Of a stretch of 64,000 nucleotides of DNA, positions 28,381 through 37,492 are shown piece by piece. Source of the DNA: Candidatus Dojkabacteria bacterium (GTDB taxonomy: Bacteria; Patescibacteria; Dojkabacteria; SC72); assembly GCA_023229785.1 (NCBI GenBank), contig JALNYV010000001.1, forward strand, positions 434,001 to 498,000, read 5' to 3'. Under the pieces are notes generated by a model. That model was not told where the DNA came from. It was given only the letters and a program-made list of their open reading frames with translations, and made no database searches. Positions within the stretch are counted from its first letter, which is position 1, and every line of letters begins with the position of its first letter. The position numbers and the translations under genes were made by a program.

Positions 28381-30060
28381 ATGGACGACAGAGAAAATAT
28401 TGAATTAATAAAAGAAAAGATTGATATAGTTTCGTACATAGGAAAGTATGTAAAGTTGAAACAGGCTGGAAAGAATTTTGTCGGCTTGTGCCCATTTCAT
28501 CAAGAAAAAACCCCATCATTCAGCGTTAATGCTGATCTAGGAATATTTAAATGCTTCGGTTGTGGAAAAGGTGGAGATATATTTACATTTACTCAAGAGA
28601 TAGAAAAGGTTGACTTTCCAGAAGCACTCGAGAAACTAGCTAAAGAAGCAGGTGTTACTATTGTAAAGAACACAAGAAATACCAGAAACCCACTAGAAGA
28701 AATAAATGAACTTGCTAAAAGATATTTCCAAAAAGAACTATATGCAAAGGAAAATCTTGAAGCTCTTAAATATATCCATGGGAGAGGAATTGATGACAAA
28801 ATGATCGAGATGTTTGGGATTGGATACGCAAGTGGAGATGGAAAGATGTTCGCATCATTTAAGAAGTATAAAAAGTATACGGACAAACAGTTAATTGACA
28901 GTGGCCTATTTCTATATAAAGAGAGAATAATAAAAGAGAAGTTTAAGAAAAGAGTAATGTTCCCTATATTTAATACTTCAAACAAGGTTATTGCATATAC
29001 CGGAAGGATACTTCCCAATAATGACTTCGGACCTAAATATTTAAATAGTCCAGAAACTGAAATATATCAAAAAAGAAATACTGTATATGCACTGAATTTT
29101 TCAAAAAGTAATATAAGGAAAGAGGATCTATGTATTGTCGTTGAAGGCACAACGCATGTAATTGCGACTTTTCAAGCCGGATTTCCTTTTGCTGTGGCCC
29201 CACTTGGAACTGGATTGACCATCCATCAACTTGAGTTAATTTCAAAGTATACTAAAAATATTCTATTCATTTTTGATAATGACAATGCAGGGAAAAAAGC
29301 CTTGGAGAAAGCTTTTAGTATGTCCTCACAACTCAACTTGAATGCATACGCTAATGACACAGAGAAATATAATGATATAGACGAGATGTACAGGCATGAG
29401 CCTAAGAATATATCAAACCTCATCAAGAACAAAACGGACTGTTTTAGCTACCTCGTAGCTTCTAAAATGGCCGATTTTGATTCCTCCTCACTTGCTTCTT
29501 TCACCCAACTAAAAAATTATGTGTTTTCACTTCTATCTGAAGTAAAGGATGAAACATTAAGATCTTTCTATTTGGAAAAAGCGGCAAATATTACCGAAAT
29601 AGACTTTAAAGATAATGCTCCAACAAAGAAATACACTATGAAGGTGAGCTTTTCACCTGTGCATTTGACCCTTGAGGATATGTATATTCAATCGTTATTA
29701 TCTACTTTCCCGATATCCATTCCAAAGTCTCACAACACTGAAATATTTTCTCAGGATAACACAGTAAGAATCTTAAATGCATTAAAAGGAAAGGGCTTTG
29801 ATAGTGCGAAAGATATACTCGAATTGTTTTCAAAAGAGAAGGAGATTTATGACTATGTTGAGAAACTTCTAATGACAGATGAGGATGAAATAGAGATTGA
29901 AGATATCTATGGGAGACTGGAAAAATCATATCTTGAGAGGAAGTTGCGAAAACTTAGAACAGAGGTTGCGATAAGCGAACAAAAAGGAGATACTAGCGGG
30001 GTAGAAAAAACACTAAAGGAAATTTTGGAAATTGCAGATAAGATTAAGAAGTACAAATGA
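28381..30060 (+). CDS. dnaG: DNA primase DnaG
   Basis: 559 residues. The N-terminal CHC2 zinc domain is intact (LCPFHQEKTPSFSV, then FKCFGCGKGGD). The catalytic core ends in a TOPRIM domain: E255 in VVEGTTHVIA and D299/D301 in IFDNDNAGKKA. The usual EGYMD reads EGTTH, so one acidic residue is His259; the other three acidic positions are kept. The C-terminal helicase-binding part is short. It makes RNA primers for replication. A TAAAAT box ends 5 nt before the ATG. The stop overlaps the next start as ATGATGA. Confidence 0.93.
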   Translation: MDDRENIELIKEKIDIVSYIGKYVKLKQAGKNFVGLCPFHQEKTPSFSVNADLGIFKCFGCGKGGDIFTFTQEIEKVDFPEALEKLAKEAGVTIVKNTRNTRNPLEEINELAKRYFQKELYAKENLEALKYIHGRGIDDKMIEMFGIGYASGDGKMFASFKKYKKYTDKQLIDSGLFLYKERIIKEKFKKRVMFPIFNTSNKVIAYTGRILPNNDFGPKYLNSPETEIYQKRNTVYALNFSKSNIRKEDLCIVVEGTTHVIATFQAGFPFAVAPLGTGLTIHQLELISKYTKNILFIFDNDNAGKKALEKAFSMSSQLNLNAYANDTEKYNDIDEMYRHEPKNISNLIKNKTDCFSYLVASKMADFDSSSLASFTQLKNYVFSLLSEVKDETLRSFYLEKAANITEIDFKDNAPTKKYTMKVSFSPVHLTLEDMYIQSLLSTFPISIPKSHNTEIFSQDNTVRILNALKGKGFDSAKDILELFSKEKEIYDYVEKLLMTDEDEIEIEDIYGRLEKSYLERKLRKLRTEVAISEQKGDTSGVEKTLKEILEIADKIKKYK

Positions 30061-30983
30061 TGAAAATATCAGATTATGACGAGTTTGAATACGACTATTC
30101 AACGTATTGGAAAAATAGGAATTACGAGCATTTTTGCGAGGTAATGGCCTTAAAAAAGCTTTTTATTAATAAAACTGGAAAATGGTTTGTCGATATTGGA
30201 GGCTCTTATGGAAGACATCTGCCAATCTACTATTCTAAATACACCAACCCCATACTTCTTGACTATTCACTGAATACTTTAATTAATAATAAGCAAAGAA
30301 TAGTAGATAAATACCCTAAAACAGTATTTATTGCAGCGAATGCATACTTCCTTCCTTTTCGAGAATCATGTATAGACGGGGCAATGATGGTGAGGGTTCT
30401 TCATCATATTGATACTCCTCAAAGATACTTTTCAGAATTGATTAGAATCCTAAAGAAGAATGGAAGTTATATACAAGAGATTCCAAATAAGATGAATTTG
30501 AAGGCAATAATTCGAAATGCCCTTAAGTTTAATTTTTCATATTTCACAAAAGAACCGTATCAACAGCCTACAAAACACCAATTCGAAGGATCAAACGGGG
30601 TTGAATCTGTGTTTTTAAATTACCACCCAAACTATTTAAAGAACATTTTTTCTTCAAATGGAATTACCATCAGAAAGAAAATTGGAACCTCATTTTTTAG
30701 AAGTGAATTATTAAAGAAACTTGTACCAATGAAGATATTGATCTTTGGTGAAGGGATTTGTCAAAAGCTGTTTAGTTTCGCCAACCTCTCTCCTAGTATT
30801 TTCTTCGACACAACAATTGAAAAAGCTGGTAAAAACAAGCTTAATTATAGCAAGATAGAAGATATCCTTGTATGTCCAAAGTGTAAGAACAACTTAATAT
30901 TTAAAAAGGAAGAATCCGTATGCACAGCATGTAAGTCGAAATTTGAGAAAGTTGCTGGTATATGGGATTTTAGAGTGCAATGA
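30057..30983 (+). CDS. SAM-dependent methyltransferase with C-terminal Trm112-like zinc finger
   Basis: 308 residues. A class I methyltransferase core (WFVDIGGSYGRHLPIYY, then CIDGAMMVRVLHHIDTPQRYFSELIRIL) is followed by a helical region and a C-terminal zinc ribbon with two pairs of cysteines (VCPKCKNNL, VCTACKSKF). Trm112-like ribbons often accompany methyltransferases or glycosyltransferases. The target is unknown. It overlaps dnaG and rsmA by a few bases at either side, so all three are translationally coupled; the link to RsmA hints at an RNA target but does not prove it. Confidence 0.75.
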   Translation: MMKISDYDEFEYDYSTYWKNRNYEHFCEVMALKKLFINKTGKWFVDIGGSYGRHLPIYYSKYTNPILLDYSLNTLINNKQRIVDKYPKTVFIAANAYFLPFRESCIDGAMMVRVLHHIDTPQRYFSELIRILKKNGSYIQEIPNKMNLKAIIRNALKFNFSYFTKEPYQQPTKHQFEGSNGVESVFLNYHPNYLKNIFSSNGITIRKKIGTSFFRSELLKKLVPMKILIFGEGICQKLFSFANLSPSIFFDTTIEKAGKNKLNYSKIEDILVCPKCKNNLIFKKEESVCTACKSKFEKVAGIWDFRVQ

Positions 30984-31720
30984 TATTAAAAAAATCTTTG
31001 GGACAAAACTTCTTTAATAACCCCAACCTAGCAATTAAGATTGTGGCAGAGGCTCTTAAATCTAATCCAGAGTTCGTGTTAGAGATTGGGCCGGGAGATG
31101 GGTATTTTACAAAACTAATTCTGGAAAAGTGTAAAAATATCATTGTAATAGAAAAAGACAGTAATCTTGCGAGCAACCTTCAAATAAAGTTTCCAGAAAT
31201 CAAAGTGATTAACCAAGATTTTCTTCATTTCAACCTAAATACTATTTCTCAGATCGACAGCTCCGTTGTATTTGGCTCTCTTCCATATAATGTATGTAAA
31301 CCGATTATCAAATTACTTTTAGAGAGTGGGCTTTTTAAAGAAATGTACTTCATACTGCAAAAAGAAGTTGCGCAAAAATATGCAGGAAGTTTCGGCTCGT
31401 CACTTTTATCAATTACTACAAAAGCATATGCTAATACGAAAATCCTTTTCGATATTAATCCCGGAAGTTTTCTCCCAAGGCCAAAAGTAGTGAGCTCGTT
31501 TATTCATTTCACGAGAAACGAGAATATGACGGGATTAAATATAGATACATTTAAATATATTGTTAAACACTCGTTTTCAAGCCCAAGAAAGACGCTGAGA
31601 AACAATTTAAAAGGCGTGCTATTTGATAGTATTATTTCAGATGAGATGCTTAATAAACGACCAGAGGATTTAACATATGATGAATATGTAACTCTTTCTA
31701 AGTGCTATAATCAAAAATAA
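30980..31720 (+). CDS. rsmA: 16S rRNA dimethyladenosine transferase RsmA (KsgA)
   Basis: 246 residues. KSLGQNFFNNPNLAIKIV at the N-terminus, the SAM-binding EIGPGDGYFTKLIL, and motif IV GSLPYNV (usually NLPYNI) identify the enzyme that dimethylates two adjacent adenines near the 3' end of 16S rRNA. A short C-terminal helical domain follows. The first base change in motif IV (Asn to Ser) is notable, since that Asn contacts the target adenine. Start overlaps the upstream stop; stop overlaps the next start (TAATG). Confidence 0.93.
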   Translation: MILKKSLGQNFFNNPNLAIKIVAEALKSNPEFVLEIGPGDGYFTKLILEKCKNIIVIEKDSNLASNLQIKFPEIKVINQDFLHFNLNTISQIDSSVVFGSLPYNVCKPIIKLLLESGLFKEMYFILQKEVAQKYAGSFGSSLLSITTKAYANTKILFDINPGSFLPRPKVVSSFIHFTRNENMTGLNIDTFKYIVKHSFSSPRKTLRNNLKGVLFDSIISDEMLNKRPEDLTYDEYVTLSKCYNQK

Positions 31721-32193
31721 TGAAGAGAAAAGCCCAAAAGAAAAAGGAAGTTCAAGTAAAACAATTGTCATTGGGCTTGAAATCTCCCTTTGTAAACGTC
31801 TTTTTTAATCTAAAAAATGTTTTCACAAAGAGAATTGTATACTTTGAAAGCAATAAGTACATCAAAGACCAAACTATCTGGTGCTTAATTTCATTTCAAA
31901 TAGTACTAATCCTCTTACAACTAATATTGATTTTAAACTCAATAGGTAAACTTCCAACAATGCTCCCTCTAATTAGTTTTGTCAGCAACCCAATATATTC
32001 AATTCTAAGTAAGTATTTTATTATTCTTAACCCAATTCTTTCACTTGGTTTATTTGTACTAAATCTTAGGCTATCTAGAACAAACTATTATCACGACAAG
32101 AAAATCTCAATTTATTTGTCTTTTCTCTTTTCTCTGATTATTCTTGCTATTTACATTAACTTATTTAGAATAATTCTTGCATTTAATGGATAA
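31720..32193 (+). CDS. Small membrane protein, about three transmembrane segments
   Basis: 157 residues: a Lys/Gln-rich N-terminus, then hydrophobic segments near residues 64-84 (WCLISFQIVLILLQLILIL), 100-120 (FIILNPILSLGLFVLNLRL) and 128-152. No known domain recognised. It sits between rsmA and the MraY-like gene, overlapping both, so it may serve the same envelope step as the latter. Similar small membrane proteins next to MraY/WecA genes occur in other candidate-phyla genomes, as far as I recall, without a known role. Confidence 0.6.
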   Translation: MKRKAQKKKEVQVKQLSLGLKSPFVNVFFNLKNVFTKRIVYFESNKYIKDQTIWCLISFQIVLILLQLILILNSIGKLPTMLPLISFVSNPIYSILSKYFIILNPILSLGLFVLNLRLSRTNYYHDKKISIYLSFLFSLIILAIYINLFRIILAFNG

Positions 32194-33427
32194 TCTGCTT
32201 TTTAATACCGCGGCTATTCTTGACAAGATTTTAGATCTTCTTAAATATCCAAATGATATTCCAGTTGTTTACGATAAATACCTACACTTCTTCCCTATTT
32301 TAGTTCTAGGATTTATTGCAACACTTCTTTTAACCCCTGTTATTGGATTAATTGCTAAAAAACTAAACATATTGGATAGGCCAGCTAGTGAAAGAGGAAA
32401 AGGCCTAAATAAATACGACGACCCAAACAGACACTTACACAAAGTGAGTGTTCCATTCTTGGGTGGACTGGCAGTGATTATTCCTCTACTTATCGCCATG
32501 TTTCTGTTTCTCAAACCATCCCCAGAATTAACTCCAATAATCATTGGTGTAATCCTTCTGACTATAGCCGGAATTTTAGATGATGCATTCAATCTCCCCG
32601 CTACAGTACAATTGATAGTTCAAATCATTGCCGCTTCACTAATAGCATTCTCAGTAATCAACTTCTCATTTATCACAAATCCATTTGGAGGGGTCTTTTC
32701 TCTTGATATCTTCACTTCGAATTTTAAGTTTTTAGGAATGCTTGGTAGTTTTGTCTTTCCTGGAGATTTATTGATAATTCCATGGATAATACTCTGTATT
32801 AACGCCTTAAAATGGACGGCTGGAAGTGATGGCGTCTTGGAGAGTAACTCAATTGTAATATTTGCACTCCTTTTTGTTCTAGGAATTAGAAATGAGTCTT
32901 CCCTGATTGCTGTAGCATCAATTGTGACACTGGGCTCATTGCTAGGATTTATGGTTTATCACTTCCCACCCGCGAAAATTCACTCTGGATGTACCGCAAA
33001 AACAGTCATTGGGTTTCTGATTGCCAGCCTTGCTCTTGTAAATGGAGCCAAAATCCCTACTACAATAATCATTCTTGCACTTCCAATTGCTGATGCATTC
33101 TTTGTTCTAGGATACAGAGCAATAAAATTCAGGCCTAAAAACCCTGTTGAATTAATGAGAATTAATGATTCATCTCACTTACACCATCAACTAATACGAG
33201 TTGGGTTTACTCCGCAAGGAGTATTGTTTGTTGAATCAGCGTTAACACTTGCCTTTGGTTTAATTGCCGTTTTAACAACAGGTGCATATAAACTCTTTGG
33301 GTTATTTGCGGTTTTGCTTGTAATTCTAATTATAATTTCACTGATGCACTTTCTTTCTTCTAAAAAACAAGCACTAGAGAAGAAAAAGCGACCAAAACAA
33401 ACCCCAGAATCAAAATACTCGTATTAA
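32186..33427 (+). CDS. MraY/WecA-family phosphoglycosyl transferase with altered active site
   Basis: 413 residues with about ten membrane segments. The polytopic family joins a sugar-1-phosphate to undecaprenyl phosphate. The DD pair (D132, D133 in LDDAFNLPA) and the last HxH loop (SHLHHQL) are present. The usual NxxDGxDGL reads INALKWTAGSDGV, and the catalytic Asp of the GDxGS motif is Cys269 (HSGCTAK after PAK). These changes suggest altered chemistry or an inactive scaffold. The frame opens at a TTG at 32177; the ATG at 32186 overlaps the upstream stop by 8 bp. Confidence 0.78.
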   Translation: MDNLLFNTAAILDKILDLLKYPNDIPVVYDKYLHFFPILVLGFIATLLLTPVIGLIAKKLNILDRPASERGKGLNKYDDPNRHLHKVSVPFLGGLAVIIPLLIAMFLFLKPSPELTPIIIGVILLTIAGILDDAFNLPATVQLIVQIIAASLIAFSVINFSFITNPFGGVFSLDIFTSNFKFLGMLGSFVFPGDLLIIPWIILCINALKWTAGSDGVLESNSIVIFALLFVLGIRNESSLIAVASIVTLGSLLGFMVYHFPPAKIHSGCTAKTVIGFLIASLALVNGAKIPTTIIILALPIADAFFVLGYRAIKFRPKNPVELMRINDSSHLHHQLIRVGFTPQGVLFVESALTLAFGLIAVLTTGAYKLFGLFAVLLVILIIISLMHFLSSKKQALEKKKRPKQTPESKYSY

Positions 33428-33455
33428 CCATATAGACATCAAACAAACATACTAA

Positions 33456-33461
33456 TATAAT
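33456..33461 (+). promoter_or_regulatory. -10 box of the PEGA gene
   Basis: TATAAT ending 8 nt before the ATG at 33470; a further example of a -10 placed where a Shine-Dalgarno sequence would normally be. Confidence 0.5.
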
Positions 33462-33469
33462 GGGAAAGT

Positions 33470-34105
33470 ATGAAAATACTTAAAACTGCCACAATCATTC
33501 TAGTAGTACTAGTTGCAATTTCTTTAATTGTATATTTAATCCCTTTCGAAAAGATAACTTCATATATCCCGTTTATAAACAAACTGTATAACAACACTTC
33601 TTTAACAGTCAATTCTAGAAATGGTAAAGCCGTAATATCTGTAAATGGAAAAGATTACGGACAGACACCAGTAACAATAAGTGATTTATCTGCAGGTGAG
33701 TACGAAATTTCTATGACAAGAATTTCAACAAGCTCTGATTTTTACAAAGAGAAGAAAGTAAAAGTAGAACTTCAAAGGCACACTGAAGCAATTGTTGATG
33801 TTGAAATTGGCCCAAACGATATAATCTCTGGCTATGTCTTGTACTACACCCAATCTCCAATAAAAAACAGTGATTCAGGATACATAACAATTAGCTCAAA
33901 TCCGTCGGGTACAAACATATATCTTGACGATGAGTTCTTTCAAAAAGCTCCCGTAAATGTATTTCAATTTAAAGCAGGAGACTTCAATGTTAAAGTAACT
34001 CAAGATGGATATGAAGATATAAAATTTCCAATTGTGGTTAGAAATGGGTATAACTTAAATATTAATACATATCTGTACCCAATTCCGATAAACATTATAA
34101 AATAA
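33470..34105 (+). CDS. PEGA-repeat surface protein
   Basis: 211 residues: an N-terminal membrane anchor/signal (residues 5-25), then two PEGA beta domains, recognisable from GKAVISVNGKDYGQTPVTI and GTNIYLDDEFFQKAPVNV. PEGA domains are found in surface proteins and often bind cell-wall or other proteins. The stop overlaps the start of the next gene (TAATG), so it is made together with the large SDR-DUF4012 protein, possibly as a partner on the outside. Confidence 0.75.
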   Translation: MKILKTATIILVVLVAISLIVYLIPFEKITSYIPFINKLYNNTSLTVNSRNGKAVISVNGKDYGQTPVTISDLSAGEYEISMTRISTSSDFYKEKKVKVELQRHTEAIVDVEIGPNDIISGYVLYYTQSPIKNSDSGYITISSNPSGTNIYLDDEFFQKAPVNVFQFKAGDFNVKVTQDGYEDIKFPIVVRNGYNLNINTYLYPIPINIIK

Positions 34106-37100
34106 TGAAAGACGTTAAAAAGAAAAACAATTTTAAAGGACCGATATCTGTACTTGTACATGGAAGCAATCAACTTTCTTTCGGTATAGCGCAGGCTTTA
34201 CTAGCACAAGGGGGAAAAGTAATCATTGTTGATAACTACAATACTGCAAGTAAAAAGTATATTACCTCTCTTAAAGAGATTGGTTCGGCAGATTTTGTTG
34301 ACTTCAAGGGCTTAGAAGAGCTTCTCAAAAATCTTCCTAATGTTGACTATCTCTTCTATTTTCTAAATGAGTATTTAACAAACTCGTCTACCTTCGCAAG
34401 CCATGATTTTCTTGAAGAGACGACTAGACTCAACTACTCTCTCAAGCATTGTAGAGATTTCAATGCAAAGTTTTCATTGATAACTACAGTTAAACTCAAT
34501 CTTGAGCTTTCCGAGCATATACTAAACACAAAATTAAGTGCTCCTAGTCCATACTCACCAATAGAGCTACAGAAGTATTGTGAAACTCTTGTTGCAGAGT
34601 ACCGAGATAAGTCGAAAATTAATGCGAGGATTATTCGAGTTGGAACACTTCTTGGGAGTGCAATCTCTACTATCTCTGACCCAATTGTAGAGCAATTAAT
34701 TGATGAGGCAGTAAACAAAACTTTTCTAACCATTAAAGGGGAAGGGCTTGATAGCCATTATCTATTAAATATTAAGGATGCGATATACGGAGTTTTGAAA
34801 CTCACTTTTGCCTCAAAAACGGAAGGAGAAGTCATAACATTAGCAAACCCAAACGAGTATTCGACCTTGTCACTTGCATATAAACTGCTTGAGATTAATC
34901 GAGATCTGCTTGAAATTAAGTTTGTAAATGGAGACAGAAACGGAATCTCAAATGAAAATAATTATGTACCAGCACCCAGTGCTACAGATTTTGGCTGGGC
35001 GCAGAAAGTGCCCCTAGAGGACACTCTTCTTGAAGCAATTTCGGTTATATACCCTAATAAAGCAAAACAGCTTTCAAACAAGCCTAAAAAGTCTGAGTTT
35101 GAAAATGAGGGAATTATTATCAAGAGCAAGAAAACAAAAACGCAAACAGGGCAATTTCTTTCAACTTTTTTTACTCCAATTACTAAGCTTTTTAAAGGAT
35201 TTAAAATTAATTTCAAAAATTTTAAAGAGAGCTTGAACTCAAGAACTATCCCAATATATATTGCCACAACAATTTTCCTTCTTGCTCTAGTATATTTCTT
35301 GATAGCCCCGTTAATTGGAATCACAATAAGTGCAATTTCACTCTATGCAAATGCCAAGGGGGCATATAGAAACATAACACAGTTTGAGTTTGAAAAGGCC
35401 TCAAAAAAGCTTTCTACCGCTTACAATATGTCCTCCAAGACCGAGGAGGGTTTTTCAAAAATCAAGTGGGTTTTCGATGTTGGCAAACAAGGAGGGACGT
35501 ATGATGGAATTTCACAACTACTCTTTGCTTCTGAGTATGCATTCTCTGGCGCAAAAGATTTAACTCACGACCTTATACCACTTACATCCTTTATCAAAGA
35601 GTATAAGCCTGCAATAAACTTTGAAAACGACATTCCAACTTCAACACAAAACTATCGATTATACTTAAAAGAGCTGGAGCAAAACTCTTCTTCAATCTCG
35701 AAGTCAGCCTACGATATTCAACTAGCAAGCTCACTTATTTCAAATTTAGATATTTCAACATTCCCAAAGCTATTTCAGAAATATCTAGTGGAGCTCAAAA
35801 CAACCAATGAAAATATCTTAAACAACATACTCCCTGCACAAAAAATTATCTCCTTCCTGCCAAAGCTTTTAGGAGTAGATGGGAGGGTTAGATACTTGGT
35901 TCTATTTGAAAATCCAGGTGAGATAAGATCAACGGGTGGATGGCTTAGTAGTTACGGAATAGTTGCCTTAGATGGTGGGCAGGTGAAGGAACTGAAGGTA
36001 GATGATATATACAACGCCGAAGGACAATTAAAAATTGCTGGAAAGTATTTTGACGCACCAAGTGACATGAAAAAGGCTCTTGGGATATCAAAATGGAGTG
36101 TTTCCCTTTCCAACTGGAGCCCAAGCCTATCTCAAACTGGTGTGGTAGCTGAAAACTTCCTTTCAAAATTAGATCCTGGAGTTGAGTTTGACGGGATAAT
36201 TACAATTGATACGGAGTTTTTAAAATCGCTTCTAACAAAATGGGACGGAATTACAATCCAAGGAGAAACAGAGAAGATAACAGCTGGGAATTTAGACGCA
36301 AAGATATACCAACTGCATACTGCGTTTGTCCCAGGACAGCCTGTTAAATCGGCATTTTTAGCAAATCTTGGAAACGAGGTACTTAAAAAAATCTTAACCA
36401 GTGATATTCAAGGATATAAAGATATTGCAGAAATAATAGCAGGAGCTCTTTCTCAAAAGCATATCCAAATATCTACAAACAATAAGTACGCAAACGATTT
36501 CTTTACAGAGAATAACTGGTCTGGAGAGATTGGAAAGAAATATCTATCTTCTCCGATTCCAATTGAATGGAACTGGGGAGGAAATAAGGCAAATCTATTC
36601 TTGGAAAGGTCGTATTCACTTGATTTAGCAATTACCAATGCAAATACCATTAACTTCGACTACGAGATATTTCTACAAAATAAATCAACAAGTAATACAT
36701 ACCCACAGGGAGAGTACAAGAACTACTTGAGAATATATCTTCCCACTAATGCGCAGATATCCTCTATCTCTGGTTTTGTAAATAATAAATATCGAATATA
36801 TAACCAGAACGGATTTAAGGTAATAGGTGGATGGTTCAATGTTCCTATTAGATCAACAGAAAATCTGCATTTGAAATACTCGTTACTCAAAGAAGCTGGC
36901 AATAACTACTTTCCAATAACAACCGATGGAAATGGATATACAATGGACCTAAATATATTTAAACAAGCCGGAATGGGTTCTGACGTTTACGGTTTGAGTA
37001 TCGTTTATCCCGATACATGGGCAATTGTAACTAACACTGGGTTAGAAAGAGGAACAAATTCCTTAGATAGCACATTTAACCTAGACACACCAAAAGAATT

Positions 37101-37125
37101 TAACATTGTTTGGAAAGCTAAGTAG
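34105..37125 (+). CDS. SDR/epimerase-like and DUF4012 fusion protein
   Basis: 1006 residues. The N-terminal 320 or so resemble an extended SDR (NAD-dependent epimerase) with a broken glycine motif (HGSNQLSFG) and no clear YxxxK catalytic pair (SPYSPIELQKYCE), so it is probably non-catalytic. A membrane segment follows near residue 395-415 (IYIATTIFLLALVYFLIAP). The rest is a DUF4012 region with FENPGEIRSTGGWL near residue 600. DUF4012 proteins are typical of candidate-phyla bacteria; their role is unknown. Paired with the upstream PEGA gene. Convergent with the next gene, one base between stops. Confidence 0.82.
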   Translation: MKDVKKKNNFKGPISVLVHGSNQLSFGIAQALLAQGGKVIIVDNYNTASKKYITSLKEIGSADFVDFKGLEELLKNLPNVDYLFYFLNEYLTNSSTFASHDFLEETTRLNYSLKHCRDFNAKFSLITTVKLNLELSEHILNTKLSAPSPYSPIELQKYCETLVAEYRDKSKINARIIRVGTLLGSAISTISDPIVEQLIDEAVNKTFLTIKGEGLDSHYLLNIKDAIYGVLKLTFASKTEGEVITLANPNEYSTLSLAYKLLEINRDLLEIKFVNGDRNGISNENNYVPAPSATDFGWAQKVPLEDTLLEAISVIYPNKAKQLSNKPKKSEFENEGIIIKSKKTKTQTGQFLSTFFTPITKLFKGFKINFKNFKESLNSRTIPIYIATTIFLLALVYFLIAPLIGITISAISLYANAKGAYRNITQFEFEKASKKLSTAYNMSSKTEEGFSKIKWVFDVGKQGGTYDGISQLLFASEYAFSGAKDLTHDLIPLTSFIKEYKPAINFENDIPTSTQNYRLYLKELEQNSSSISKSAYDIQLASSLISNLDISTFPKLFQKYLVELKTTNENILNNILPAQKIISFLPKLLGVDGRVRYLVLFENPGEIRSTGGWLSSYGIVALDGGQVKELKVDDIYNAEGQLKIAGKYFDAPSDMKKALGISKWSVSLSNWSPSLSQTGVVAENFLSKLDPGVEFDGIITIDTEFLKSLLTKWDGITIQGETEKITAGNLDAKIYQLHTAFVPGQPVKSAFLANLGNEVLKKILTSDIQGYKDIAEIIAGALSQKHIQISTNNKYANDFFTENNWSGEIGKKYLSSPIPIEWNWGGNKANLFLERSYSLDLAITNANTINFDYEIFLQNKSTSNTYPQGEYKNYLRIYLPTNAQISSISGFVNNKYRIYNQNGFKVIGGWFNVPIRSTENLHLKYSLLKEAGNNYFPITTDGNGYTMDLNIFKQAGMGSDVYGLSIVYPDTWAIVTNTGLERGTNSLDSTFNLDTPKEFNIVWKAK

Positions 37126-37126
37126 A

Positions 37127-37468
37127 CTAAATCTTCTTTATCTTCTGTTCTTTCAAACTGTCGTACAAGTCCAATACATCATCAGAGCTTATTTCCTTAG
37201 ATTTTGCAAACTTTTTTATTTCTGTTACTGTCAAATCTGTATTTATTGGCATTCTATTACTAATTCCCATTGGCTTAATAAATGTTGCTATATGGTGAGA
37301 TTTACAATTACTACACGAGAAGTGTATAATGCTAGTCACTTGCATATCAGAGATAATGGATAAATCGGAAGTTGTATATGGAGTTCCACATTTATCACAA
37401 AATCTTGCTATTGCATCAATATAAAATTTTAGTTTGTCATTTAACAAACTGTCAGATTTCTTTTCCAT
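37127..37468 (-). CDS. Zinc-ribbon protein of unknown function
   Basis: 113 residues with two CxxC knuckles about 26 residues apart (FCDKCGTP and SCSNCKSHH), which should bind one zinc ion. A Lys-rich helical C-terminus follows (SSDDVLDLYDSLKEQKIKKI). Soluble; function unknown. Its ATG lies 24 bp from the divergent sigA start and has TG-a-TATAAT ending 6 nt upstream. Being beside the sigma-factor gene and sharing its promoter DNA suggests a possible transcription-related role, but this is only context. Confidence 0.65.
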   Translation of the reverse strand: MEKKSDSLLNDKLKFYIDAIARFCDKCGTPYTTSDLSIISDMQVTSIIHFSCSNCKSHHIATFIKPMGISNRMPINTDLTVTEIKKFAKSKEISSDDVLDLYDSLKEQKIKKI

Positions 37469-37474
37469 TAATTT

Positions 37475-37483
37475 ATTATATCA
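37475..37483. promoter_or_regulatory. Shared divergent -10 region, zinc-ribbon gene and sigA
   Basis: Minus strand: TG-a-TATAAT (37483-37475), 6 nt before the ATG at 37468. Plus strand: TATTAT (37474-37479) or TATATC (37477-37482) reading toward the sigA ATG at 37493. The two start codons are separated by only 24 bp. Confidence 0.65.
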
Positions 37484-37492
37484 CACAAATAA

